Positions 24,595-35,594 of a DNA stretch of 64,000 nucleotides are shown piece after piece; within the stretch, counting starts at the first letter, position 1; the number at the start of each line of letters is the position of its first letter. The DNA is taken from NCBI RefSeq assembly GCF_040954835.1, contig NC_090709.1:45578490-45642489 (forward strand). Direction: 5' to 3'. The DNA comes from Lepisosteus oculatus (Eukaryota; Chordata; Actinopteri; Semionotiformes; Lepisosteidae). Position numbers and translations under genes: made by a program. Under the pieces are notes generated by a model. The model made no database searches. It saw only the letters and a program-made list of their open reading frames with translations, and was not told where the DNA came from.

Positions 24595-25340
24595 ACATCA
24601 ATACTGTGAATTCCCTCTGCAGTCTTCTGCTCTCTCTCTCTCCAATTTTTCAGTTATTCCCGAAATCCCACAGGACACAGAGGCACTTAGGCTTCTGGTA
24701 ACTTGTGTTTTGGTTCCTGAAAAACAGTGGAGCCGATTCTCCAGTATTAAGTACTCTGTCAGTAAAATGTACAATCCCAGATCAAGATTAGTGCTACAGG
24801 GAACTGGGGGAGGTATTGAGCACGACAGACCGGCGGATCTGAGGAAGTCAGGAGAATGAGGATTTGAGAGAGGAGAGCAGAAGACCATCGCTGTGGAGTC
24901 AGACTTGACAGAGTGCAAAGAGCTTCGTACTGTCTCAGTGAATGGCACACACCATAGACCATCACAGACTCCTGCTGGGGTCATCCCTCAGCACCGTGGA
25001 GCGCAGTCTGGAGTTAACAGAGGGAGCGACGTGTATCAGGACACATGACCACCCCCAGCCTGAAGGGATGTTCCTAACGCACCTCCTTCTGGATATGTGC
25101 GAAGGAAAATAAGACTTACATCAATACTGCTGTGCATTCAATTTTGGGAGTTAAATTAATAATCTCCCAAATTCATAAAATTAAGTTAAACTCATGAAAT
25201 CCTTTCCAAAGGACCTGAAAGTGCTTTACATATAGGAGGGCACTGTTCACCGTGAACCTCAGACTGTTCAAGCTCTGATCTAGCCAGGAATGTGGTCAGG
25301 ACACTGATTATTAATACTGCTAATCTGGCCATGTTCAACT
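24595..25340 (-). repeat. Dispersed repeat R2, second copy
   Basis: Reverse-complement partner of 4241-4990, sharing the same landmarks in inverted order. Confidence 0.6.
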
Positions 25341-25429
25341 ATTTCAATGGGTCCTTGACTGTCGTGTGGATAAACTACTCTTTTGCTTGACAAAAAGCTC
25401 TCTGGTGGATTTTTACACAGACAAACGAC

Positions 25430-26165
25430 ATTATATACTGATGGAAAAAAGAAACGCAACACCCCCTCCTCCATACTCTGGCCCTCTCGTCTGCATGGAA
25501 CTGGCTGGAGAGGTCCTGATGACCCTGCTGACAAGTCCAGCACAGCCTCTGTCTGGCCCAAGCCAGTCGGGTGCGACGTCTAGGAGGTGTGAGCAGAGGG
25601 CCTCTGACAGGTCGCTTTGCTCTAAGGCCAGCAGCATGGAGCCTCACTGTCCTGTCACTGATGCGGGCACTGTGTCTGCCGGCAGTTTCAGCAGCAGTAT
25701 GGGTGGCAGATCTGAAACGATCTCTCAGATGGACAAGTCTGATGTGTCGGTCCTGCTCTGGTGTGGTCACTCGAGGATGACCGGATCATCTGTCCTGCCC
25801 GTCTGCTGAAACGTTCTCTGCAGTCAGGACACAGTGGAGCGGCTTACTCCATAGTGTCTGGCAATGCTGGCACATGACATGCCTGCCTGCAGCATGCCAA
25901 TGGCCCTCTCCCTTGCTTCTGGTGACATTCGAGGCATTATGGAATGCACAGCAAACTGACTAAGTGTGGCCTTTTTCTTGTAGTGACCTCAGCTTTGAAT
26001 TAAGGCCTTTTTAAAGGTGACCTGATCAGGCATTGTTCCACCTGGACCTCGTTGGGTAAAAGTGCACCTAACGAGCTTTCGTGTGATTGGCAAGTTGCAA
26101 TGCCTCACTGCACAAGCTGTACTGCTGGTCAGAGGGCTTAAAACAAATTGACAAGCTATAACTAT
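25430..26165 (-). mobile_element. Degenerate Tc1-like transposon with internal deletion
   Basis: Minus-strand frame from ATG at 25937 reads MPRMSPEARERAIGML, then SIARHYGVSRSTV, which is the Tc1 N-terminal helix-turn-helix, and hits a stop. Further down, TTPEQDRHIRL and ARVWRRG match later transposase segments. The part holding the second and third catalytic acidic residues is missing. The left edge 'ctgatggaaaaaagaaacgc' resembles a terminal repeat of this family. Inactive. Confidence 0.7.
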
Positions 26166-26169
26166 AGGA

Positions 26170-26330
26170 GGCTGCAAGTAACAGGTTTCTTCCGGTGCTG
26201 AAAAGAGAAGAAAGAAAACACAACGTTTCGGCTGTGGAGCCTTCTTCAGGTGTGAGCCGAAAAGTTGTCTTATCTTCTTGTCTTGCTCCTTTGCAGCCTA
26301 CGCATGCTGACGCAGCTCCCCACCTTAACT
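26170..26330. mobile_element. Penelope-like terminal hairpin relic
   Basis: Reads 'acaacgtttcggctgtgg' and 'agccttcttcaggtgtgag', matching the left arm of the 62.4-kb element. It then turns into the reverse complement of that element's outer edge ('cagcctacgcatgctgacgc'). The result is a small solo remnant of a Penelope-like end with no coding part. Confidence 0.6.
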
Positions 26331-26396
26331 ACAATAACTATAGTATTCTCATTCCCGAAAATGTTGCACTTCTTTTTCCCCCCATCAGTATATTTC

Positions 26397-26890
26397 TTAA
26401 AACGTCCTGTCTGATTGCTCATCCAAGCTAACGAGCCCTGGACTGTACCCCAGTGAGCAGATCAAGGGCTCTGTGCAGCACTGACCCGACCGCAGGCTGA
26501 GCTTGGCTCCGGACCAGAGCTTCAGAGCGATGTTCAGCATGACGACCACAGATGCTTCCATGAGCTCAAGCCCCCTCTGTCTCGTCTGCAGCACGAACGC
26601 TGGGCTCAGGAAGAAGGTGGAGAATTTGACAACAGACTTGCACTGACGGTTTCCTGTCTTGTGTCTGTTGCTGTGTCTCTGCTGGGCTGTGTGCTGGTTT
26701 ATTCCTATCCACCCCGGAGGGCACCGTCAAGCAGAATTTGGATCAGAAACTACCCAAATGTGTCCAAAATATCCCAAGGTGATGGTGAGAAACAAAAATG
26801 TGTAAAACTGGTCTGTGCTCCGTTTTTGTAAGACGCCTGTAACCCCACCGTTTTTTTTTCTCAAATATCAGATGCTTTTGATTCTGCACA
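26397..26890. repeat. 3' flank of gene F, partly duplicated at 40.9-41.3 kb
   Basis: 'gatgttcagcatgacgacca', 'aaggtggagaat', 'tttcctgtcttg' and 'cagatgcttttgattctgca' recur in the same order at 40938-41270. Confidence 0.6.
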
Positions 26891-26957
26891 CATCAGTGAG
26901 CTTTTCAGATTCCTCAAGGTGTCCGTTTTCTTTACGGTTATTAACAATCTTGCTCTT

Positions 26958-28746
26958 TCAGTCCTCACAACAACGCTTAACACACCCAATACAGCACATC
27001 AGCACAACCAACACTGCAACAGTGATTCCAACAATTGCAGGCCATGACATGGTCGTTGCGTCTGAAAAAAAAAACAAGAACAGAGGCAATTCAATATAAA
27101 CAAACCTAGAACAGCAAAATGAAAAATATCCAGCAGCCGGCGTCTGAGACACAGAGCTTTCTACATCAGTAAGGGATCTTGTTGTCAAGAATCACATCCT
27201 GAAACATCTCTAATTGCAGCTCAGAACCCGAGAGACGCCATGAGAGGGGCTGGAAAACAAGACAGTCTCACTCTCATATCTGAAACAGCAGCAGATGGTT
27301 TCACACTACAGAAGAAAATCAGCACTGAAACAGCTGGAGCAGAGGGCTAATCTCAAGTCAATTTTATTCATGCAGTTGCTTGATTTTGTCTACTGAGATT
27401 GAATGATAAAAGACATTTACTTTAGGTGAAGATGAGTTTAACTCATAGTTTTTCCTGTACTAAAGACTCACCTCCCACAGTGACGATCACAGTGCTGATG
27501 ATGTTTCCCCGAAGGTCCCTCACTGTGTAGCTCCCCTGGTCAGCTGGTGTGAGGGATCGCAGTGTCAGAGTGCTGTACTGCACCGACACTCTCTGCTCGT
27601 ACCCGTGGCCAGGGAGCCCTGCGCTGCTCAGGAAGACTCTGGGAGACTGGGCAGATCCTCCAGGATTAAACAGCACCTCCACTCGCTCAGCAGTGTGGAG
27701 TGGGAGAGTTAGATTGTCTCCGGATAGCAGGGTGAGGACTTCTGATCGAGCTGAAATTCAAGGTACAGAGTAAGACTGATTCATTCAGCAAATTATCAGC
27801 CTGAGAGACTCTCCTCCCTGAGGCCTGAACCACATCTACAGCCTGCTGTGTGCACAGAGGGACACTGAGAGGGTCTCCACAGTAGAGACTGATGTTCTCC
27901 TCATGCATTGACAAATGATCAGTCAGCAACAATAGGAAAAACGCAGTGTTCTCCCAAAATTCCCAGACTCTCCTGAATAGAGAATTCAGCAACGTAACCC
28001 GACACCGTCTGAGTTGAGCCCCGGCCATTATAATGAGCTAAAATTTAGCAACAACCCTTTTCTGTGGTTTGGGATAAAAGAAATGTAGAAGAAAAATCAG
28101 ATATGCCCAAATATAAAAGAGGAAAAACAGCTGTAGGGATCCTTTCTCTTACAGAACCGATTTCCTCAAACTGCTCGGATCACAAGGAAGGAAAAGGAGA
28201 TTACCTATAACTGATGTGAGCTTCACATCTCCGAGGAATTTCCTGTAGCCATTTTCATCCACAGTTCGACACTCGTAGGTATCTTCATCTGAGAATTTCA
28301 CATTATGAAGGATCAGGGAGAAATCTCCATGTCTGATCCTCTCTCTGGACAGCTCAGCTCTGTTCTCAAACCCATTGTAAGTTTGGATTCGTCCTCTGTA
28401 GAAATCCACCACGTGGCGGTCGGCAGTCTCCCAATGTATAATCTTTCTCTCCTCAGGAATGTGTCTGTAGGAGCTCCCATCACAGGGAAGAAAGACTGTG
28501 TCCCCATAGATCCCAGTCACAGGGTCGAGAGCAGAGCACACTGGGAGACAGAGGACAGAGACAGAGAGAGACTCAGAAACACAAGTCAGACATCAGCTCC
28601 CTTAAAACAAACAACAGTGAGACACAGCACTCTGGACGTGACTAACTGCTTGTGGACAGCATTTCTTCACAAGCAACTTCACACAACAACTGTGATCTCT
28701 TACCTTGAGAGCAAAACACCATCAAGACAACAACCAGGACCTTCAT
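26958..28746 (-). CDS. Gene F: B7/butyrophilin-like Ig receptor lacking D1
   Basis: Best-preserved family 2 copy. Exons: 28704-28746 (signal, MKVLVVVLMVFCSQ), 28205-28540 (V), 27472-27750 (D2), 26958-27061 (membrane, stop TGA at 26958). Lengths 43, 336, 279 and 104 give an open 253-aa frame. The V domain has LPCDGSS and DTYECRT. D2 has LTLPLHT and GSYTVRD, so both usual Ig cysteines are absent. The membrane segment is in SWPAIVGITVAVLVVLMC, followed by VKRCCED. The D1 exon is a relic at 27795-27920: its acceptor and 3' half are deleted and a two-base deletion shifts its frame, so it should be skipped. After the stop the frame continues briefly (RKENGHLEESEKLTD), a vestige of the long tail of E and G. 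Ligand unknown. Confidence 0.72.
27795..27920 (-). pseudogene. Relic of gene F D1 exon
   Basis: Matches the first half of the E D1 exon ('gacactgagagggtctcc', 'gcctgctgtgtgc'), then jumps straight into the intron before D2. The CTTCCTGTAG acceptor seen in E and G is missing. Confidence 0.75.
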
Positions 28747-28994
28747 GTTGAGGGACCTGCAATACGATTGCAATATGAGTGAGGGAATTAAAGCTAAAAA
28801 GAAAATCAGTGTCCAACGTGGTTTAAATAATCAGTTAGGAAAAAATCAAAGTAAAGTTCTTTGTAAAATAATGAAAAGACACCAGGATCCAGCAACAAGG
28901 AGTAAATTCTACAAATAAAAAAAGGAAGTTATAATAATGTTCAATAAGTTCTTTCAACACTATAACAGCCAAGTACGTGCACACATTTATTTTC

Positions 28995-29760
28995 ATCCAC
29001 AGTGCCTTGCAACGATATCCAAACCCTTTATACGTTTACAAAAGTTGCTGGATTACAAAATATACTCGCACATCTTTTTCCAGTCAGAATGGGGATGGCA
29101 AACAGAATAAGCAGTTGCCAAATCTGCTGCCAAATATCGAAAAGTCAAAAACTGAAATATAGTGCTTGCAGACGTATTCAGACCCCACACAGTCTCACAG
29201 GGCACAGGAGGTGTGTACGAGCTCAGCACACTGGTTAGGAAAGATGCTCACTCACGGTTATGGGACAGCGCCTGAGGACCCCAGATTCTGGCTGGGGTTG
29301 AGGTGGGGACTTTGACTTTTATTGACTGGTCCACTCGAGGACATTCAGCTTGTCTTTCTTGAGCCACACACCCATGCTGCTCCAGCCCTGAATGTGGCAT
29401 CACCGACCTGCTCCCAAGCGTCGGATCCTCAGCAGACTGAAACAGTCCCCCCCCAGTGCATGATGCTGCCTCTGTCACGCATCACTGCAGGGACATGGAC
29501 TGGTCAGCCTAGCGTCACACACAGCTCTTTGAATTTGGGTCCAAAAAGCTCTATCTTGGTCTCATCCAGGTGCAGACCCTTTTCCCAAATCCTAGCTCAA
29601 TCACGCTTGTGTTGCAAGCTCCAGAGAGACTGTAAGACGGTTCTTTCTGAGCAATGGTTTTTTTCTTACAACCCTCTCATACTGACCGGCGTTATGCCGA
29701 GAGAGTTCTGGATATCGTCGACTGACGCACCTTGACTCCACTCTGAGCCCCTGAGCTCCT
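28995..29760. mobile_element. Degenerate Tc1-derived element
   Basis: Starts with 'cagtgccttgcaacgatatc'. It contains 'gcatgatgctgcctctgtcacgc'-type text followed by 'aatttgggtccaaaaagctc' and 'ttggtctcatccaggtgcag', as in fish Tc1-type elements that carry a reversed transposase (dispersed copies read '...catgatgctgcca...'). No intact frame is left. A shorter counterpart stands upstream of gene E at 15.5 kb. Confidence 0.5.
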
Positions 29761-30880
29761 CAGGTCTGTCAGAGTGACTACTGGCCTCTCAGCGGTATGG
29801 CTCATGTAGCGGAGCTGGTGTGGTGACATCAGCGCCCTCACTGCGCGTAGCAGGGTCCTCAGCTGCCTGGGCTGGGGGAGGTCTCCTTTGGCTCACGCAC
29901 TTGGTGCCCTGTTGCGTTACGCCGGAGACCCAGGTTCGCGCCCCAGGTGTTGCGGGACGGAACGGGTGGCGGAGGGCACGAATCCGCGCAGAACCGCTAT
30001 GTTACACTCACAACTTGCTCCTTGTTCAGAGGCTGAGTTTCGAGCAACAGCCTTTTCCAGGCACGGTCTGGGTGGTGTGAAAGAGCTTTCCCTTCTTGAT
30101 GACTGAGCCAGCAGTGCTCACCAGGCTTTCCAAACACTCTGATATTTTTCCAATCCTTTTTCCTAATCTACTCATTCCTATCCTTCAAAAAAACGAGCTC
30201 ATCCACCATCAGCTCACGATTTAAGTAGGACTTTTAATACCCATCGACTGAGTTGCACTGAGCTTTGGAACGATAATAAACCACACCCTCAACTCGGACA
30301 ACCACGAATAAACCTCCTTTTATCTTCAATTTCTGGTTTCAAGATTTAGCACATATTTACCAACCCATTTAAAAAACAAGCACATCCACCATCAGCTTAC
30401 GATGTTAGAGGAAAAAATGAAAGAACAAGAGAAAGCAGAGTAGAAATAAACCCGTCTCACAGAGGGGAGTTTCCAGTTTCCTGTCCTAAGAACACAGCTC
30501 TACCGAGGGACTTCACGCTGTTAAAAACGCGGCTTACAAATGCAGCCTGTGTGGCTCTGTTATTGAATCCTTTATTTCAGCGATGGCTCATAAAGTTTAA
30601 AGTTGATTTTTTTTTTCATGAGGACATAATCAGGTCTTAAATCTTGCGATTATCGAGATGAAGCTAATTCAAAAGCCACCGGGCTTTATATATATATAAT
30701 AAGACGTACATGTAGGATAATGAACAAATTTGTTAAGGGGTTTATGCTGTGCGATCCCTGCCTGCAAGGCGGGTGTCCCCATCTGGGACAGTTAAAGGTT
30801 TCTGGAATGTGATGTTTAAAAAACCGGGGACAGAAAACCGCACTCAGAACGACAACGGTTGACCCTGAACTTGTCTCTCT
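29761..30880. other. Intergenic, no gene recognised
   Basis: Open frames at 29820-30106 show no domain. AT-rich after 30120. Confidence 0.35.
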
Positions 30881-30888
30881 CTATTTTC

Positions 30889-30996
30889 CAGGTGTCATGG
30901 CGGACAGCAGTGCACAGGAGGAAGACTTTCAGATTTTTCAGAATGAATTCACTTTGTATTCCAGTCTCTAAATAAAGTTTCCGGGAAACCTATCTC
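30889..30996 (+). other. Terminal-exon module 2
   Basis: 'ctctctattttccag' acceptor followed by 'gtgtcatggcggacagcag', 'cacaggaggaagac' and AATAAA at 30971. A short version of module 1, without the 56-base units. Confidence 0.5.
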
Positions 30997-31958
30997 GTCT
31001 CTCTGGGCTCATGAGTTTATTCTGGAGCTGTTCTGTGGTCTACCCAGGTGCCCTGGCCCAGTGTGAGGGGTTCTGGGGAATATCCATCATCACCTTCACT
31101 GCAAACTGGGAGTGCAGCCAGCCTGTCTCCTGCCCCAGTCCAGCAAACACACCTGCACAGCCAGCACAGTCCTGAACCTCACTGAACTGCACCGGGATCA
31201 AACCAGTTCAAAAAGACAAAGAGGCCTCAAATAGAAGATCTGAACAGACTCTGTGATGAGGAACTCCACTACAAGACAAGCCGGGAGATACAGGGATACT
31301 ACCAGGCTGGGAGCAAGATCCTTAGCACTCCCCAATTAAAAAACACAAAGAACAGTGATTTCAGCTTTTAACACAGGTGCAGCCATATTCACTACAATTC
31401 TTGTATCTATGTAGCAAACAAGTATGTAGAGGGTGTGTGCAGACCTAGAAGAGAGATCAGTGCTGTTGATATTCACACTGTGAGGATTCAGAGATCTTTA
31501 TAAACCCTGGAGGCCTGTGTGTTACTGTAGTTTCTAACCCCAGTGGCTCAGAGAGAGCAGTGCTGTTGATATTCACACTGTGAGGATTCAGAGATCTCTA
31601 TAAACCCTGCAGGTCTGTGTGTTACTGTAGTTTCTAACCCCAGTGGCTCAGAGAGAGCAGTGCTGTCGAAATTCACACTGTGAGGAGTCAGAGATCTCTA
31701 GAAACTCCGCAGGCCTGTGTGTTACTGTAATTCATAACTTCCTGTCGAATTAGCCGAAGTGAAGGCTCTGAAAACAAACCTCTCTGAGACTCACAAATCA
31801 CAACGCAAGCTTTTCCATATACCTAGGACATTTATTAAAAACGGTATTGACGTTCCGAAATGAGCCAACTTCACCGCGGTACAAGAGAAAGGAAAACGTT
31901 TTACCTTTGATCCCTCCGAATCAAGCGCTCGATGCGTCAATGGAGGTCACGCTCAACC

Positions 31959-31970
31959 GAAAGTGAAAGT
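31959..31970 (+). promoter_or_regulatory. ISRE-like site, copy 1
   Basis: GAAAGTGAAAGT fits the interferon-response core GAAANNGAAA. It is preserved in both tandem copies. No transcription start is known next to it. Confidence 0.4.
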
Positions 31971-32891
31971 AATTTTTAAAACGAGTGCGAGGTAACCTAA
32001 AACTCACTCGTTTCTCTATTTTCTTTGGCGGTCTGGGGTAAGCGAAAAGACAAAGAGGCCTCAAATAGAAGATCTGAACAGACTCTGTGATGAGGAACTC
32101 CACTACAAGACAAGCCGGGAGATACAGGGATACTACCAGGCTGGGAGCAAGATCCTTAGCACTCCCCAATTAAAAAACACAAAGAACAGTGATTTCAGCT
32201 TTTAACACAGGTGCAGCCATATTCACTACAATTCTTGTATCTATGTAGCAAACAAGTATGTAGAGGGTGTGTGCAGACCTAGAAGAGAGATCAGTGCTGT
32301 TGATATTCACACTGTGAGGATTCAGAGATCTTTATAAACCCTGCAGGCCTGTGTGTTACTGTAGTTTCTGACCCCAGTGGCTCAGAGACAGCAGTGCTGT
32401 TGATATTCACACTGTGAGGATTCAGAGATCTCTATAAACCCCGCAGGTCTGTGTGTTACTGTAGTTTCTGACCCCAGTGGCTCAGAGACAGCAGTGCTGT
32501 TGATATTCACACTGTGAGGATTCAGAGATCTCTATAAACCTGCAGGTCTGTGTGTTACTGAAGTTTCTAACCCCAGTGGCTCAGAGAGAGCAGTGCTGTC
32601 GAACTTCACACTGTGAGGAGTCAGAGATCTCTAGAAACTCCGCAGGCCTGTGTGTTACTGTAATTCATAACTTCCTGTCGAATTAGCCGAAGTGAAGGCT
32701 CTGAAAACAAACCTCTCTGAGACTCACAAATCACAACGCAAGCTTTTCCATATACCTAGGACATTTATTAAAAACGGTATTGACGTTCCGAAATGAGCCA
32801 ACTTCACCGCGGTACAAGAGAAAGGAAAACGTTTTACCTTTGATCCCTCCGAATCAAGCGCTCGATGCGTCAATGGAGGTCACGCTCAACC

Positions 32892-32903
32892 GAAAGTGAA
32901 AGT
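32892..32903 (+). promoter_or_regulatory. ISRE-like site, copy 2
   Basis: Same GAAAGTGAAAGT string in the second tandem copy. Within the next 250 bases are an ETS-like CTTCCGG and a CRE-like TCACGTCA (33100-33135), the look of a vertebrate promoter, yet no coding exon is recognised beside it. Confidence 0.4.
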
Positions 32904-33304
32904 AATTTTTAAAACGAGTGCGAGGTAACCTAAAACTCACTCGTTTCTCTATTTTCTTTGGCGGTCTGGGGTAAGCGATAGAACATTTTTCTCTTATGTA
33001 GTTAAACGACATATATCCAACACTTTCAGCGAAAAACGTGTTGAGCTCAACCGCTGCGCCGCCAGTTACTTAACACGACGGCGACCTGGTGTCCCTCGCT
33101 TCCGGGAAGACGGCAGATGTGACCTCACGTCATACGAACCCAGTCGCTCAAACTTGATATTACGTGACGTTTTTCCAAAATGGAATATGGAAGACATTTA
33201 TTTATTACTTAATCTGGTATTAAGACTGGGCAGATATCACAGTCACAATACAGAATTGTCTTATGCGTCTCCCATCTGCAGTGCTTATAAGGTGGAAGGT
33301 TGAC

Positions 33305-33570
33305 TGTATTGGTGGCATGATGGTTTACGTGACTGACTTGTAACCCTAAGGTCGGGTGTTCAAATCTAGCTGTCGCCATGAGTTTAGAGCGGAGTGGTGG
33401 CTCTGTTTGCCGGTTCGAATCCCGCAATTGGCAGAGGAATCCTACTCCGTTGGGCCCCTGAGCAAGGCCCTTAACCCCAACTACTCCAGGGGCGCTGTAC
33501 AATGGCAGACCCTGCGCTCTGACGACTTTGCGAAAAGACAAGTCCTCATGCAAGAAATTGTATAGGGCTA
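33305..33570 (+). mobile_element. tRNA-derived SINE
   Basis: Carries a B-box-like GGTTCGAATCC at 33412-33422 and the fish SINE-type text 'cctgagcaaggcccttaacc', ending near 'caagaaattgtatagggct'. It is followed by short ATGT-rich tail-like sequence. Confidence 0.65.
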
Positions 33571-33574
33571 ATAA

Positions 33575-34355
33575 TCTGATCTGCGCTAGATTACTCTATA
33601 GGGCTAGCAAAGTGATGTGATGTAATGTTAATGTAATGAAATGCAGTTATTACTTAAACTCCATTATAAAACATGAAAATCACAAGGCAGAAACAGAAAC
33701 TGGGGACAGAACACGTGCTCCTTTGCATTATTTTTTCCCTTAAAAGAGGAGTGTAACGATATTGTTCTGTTGTTAAAGTCAGTGCAACTTTGCACGGGAC
33801 AATATTATTACAAATGTAACGCAATATATGAATATCGAAGTTGGCAATACTGTTCACAGATGAACTATTGCGTTTCAACGTAATACTGTACATTTCTCGT
33901 CTGAACGATGATGTTTTCTCCGTGGCGCTAATAAGCTTTCCTAGCCACTAGGGGGCGTGAGAGTGTCAATCTTTTTATCATCAGGAGTGGAGAAACACTA
34001 ACCGGGAGAAACGCTCGACAGGTTAACCCAACACTGAGGCAAACTGTTCTTAAACACATTGAGAGGAGAGGGTGTGTCGGAAAATAAGCGAACCGATAGG
34101 TTAGCTGATTTAGCGTGGTCTATGCCTCCTTCTAAGGCTTGACCGGGACGCCGGGGTGGTAACAATAGACACCCTACAAACAAGAGCAAGAAGCACCCCT
34201 TTTTACTAAGGTAACGTATTTTAACATTAAAAATAAAAACAAGAAATGTTACCCTGCTAACATGGAGTAAAACAGCTCCAGCAGTCTACCTGTCTGCGAG
34301 ACAATCGGGCTTGTCTTCCGTCCTGTGGTTGCATGGGATCAAACTGAAACCAACG
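33575..34355. other. Intergenic, no gene recognised
   Basis: AT-rich sequence without recognisable coding capacity. Confidence 0.4.
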
Positions 34356-34359
34356 TGTT

Positions 34360-34680
34360 TGTAGCAGCAGGCGTAGGCTGCAAAGGAAGAGGAAAAAAAG
34401 AAAAATTGCTCACCCTTATAGCGCCTTGCTGGACCCTCCACTCCGAGCTCTTTCCAGGTCATGGGGACTCCCCTCCAGCCCCACCTGGATGGTGCGAGGC
34501 AGCCAGAGTGCGCCAGTCCGCCCATGTGTTCGGCTGCGGGAGCCTTCTTCAGGTGTGAGGGAGAGAGGAGACAGTCAGCTGATAAGGCGCCCGGAGAAGC
34601 CTCCGCAGCCGAATCGTCGAGTTTCTTTTCTGCTCTTATCAGCACCGGAATAAACTTTCGCGTGTTCCCAAGTTCGCCTA
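34360..34680. mobile_element. Penelope-like terminal relic
   Basis: Has 'gcgtaggctgcaaaggaa' and 'gagccttcttcaggtgtgag' of the 62.4-kb left arm, then 'gagaagcctccgcagccga' and 'agcaccggaataaactt', which echo the right arm. It appears to be a collapsed pair of arms, more diverged than the 62.4-kb copy. Confidence 0.5.
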
Positions 34681-34689
34681 AACCAAGGG

Positions 34690-35590
34690 CCGGTCCTGCG
34701 TTCCCTGTTCTTTTTATTGCACACCAGAGAGAGAAAGTGTCAATAATTAATAAATGAAGTACACCTAATTCACTCACAGGAAAAGATCACAATTTCAGAC
34801 AATTTCTGAGAGCACCGAGTCCAGCGCCGTGTCCAGAGAGCGACAGGGTGCGTCTGAAACTGCTAATAAAGAAAAGGAGAAACTAAGGAGACAGGCCAGG
34901 TGTACGCATATAAAATATTCTGCCTCGTGTCTAATAAGGTTCCTAATTAAAAAACAGCTCTCTCTATAGCTTTATTTATAGATTACATCACTCACCACCC
35001 GTTTGATAATAAAAAAAAAACTCTGTTGAAGTCACTTCTGTTATTAACGACAAGATTCCACGACAACCATCGAGATCTACTGTCAACTCCAGACATGACT
35101 GCTCTCGGTTTGAAACCACCCTGATTCCCTGACAGTCCGGGGAGAAAGTTTAAATGAGCAATTGATCCGTCTGATTTCCTACAACCCTCAGATCTTTTGA
35201 TTATTTGTCACAGAGCTCTGCTCTCTCTGTCTTCCTGTCCCGCACCGGCCATGAATGGTGCAGCCATTAACACGACACCCAGTAACGCGTGTAAAGGCTT
35301 TTTCATCTAAACCACACGGAATTCACGTAAAACGATTAAAACGAACAATTCATTTACAAATGTGCACTCCTGTGACCCGAGTATGCAGCGGTTCTGGTCT
35401 CAGGGGATGAGGAGATACAAAGACAGACACCTTCTGTCTGCATTTCTTAAAGATATTTTTTTGTGATTTTTTTTGGACTGGCGTACATCGGTTTACACGT
35501 CATTGGAAACTAATATCTGGGCCCAATGAGAGCGCGGTTTTCACAGAGTGAGGCGCAGGTTAAGAGACCCGCTCTACCTCTTTCACCAGA
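34690..35590 (+). other. 5' flank of gene C
   Basis: Non-coding sequence ahead of the gene C leader exon. No promoter element can be fixed with confidence. Confidence 0.4.
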
Positions 35591-35594
35591 CGGA

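Larger units (their letters stand above)
31211..32978. repeat. Tandem duplication of ~0.83 and ~0.93 kb with internal ~100-bp units
   Basis: Copy 1 is 31211-32044 and copy 2 is 32045-32978, nearly identical. Each holds ~100-base subrepeats ('gatattcacactgtgagga', 'tgtgtgttactgtagtttct'): three in copy 1 and four in copy 2, which explains the length difference. The right part of each copy is unique-looking, with an ISRE-like site. Confidence 0.92.

Noticed and set aside
33412-33422. tRNA gene suggested by a B-box
   Set aside because: No cloverleaf can be built around it. The surrounding text is a tRNA-derived SINE.
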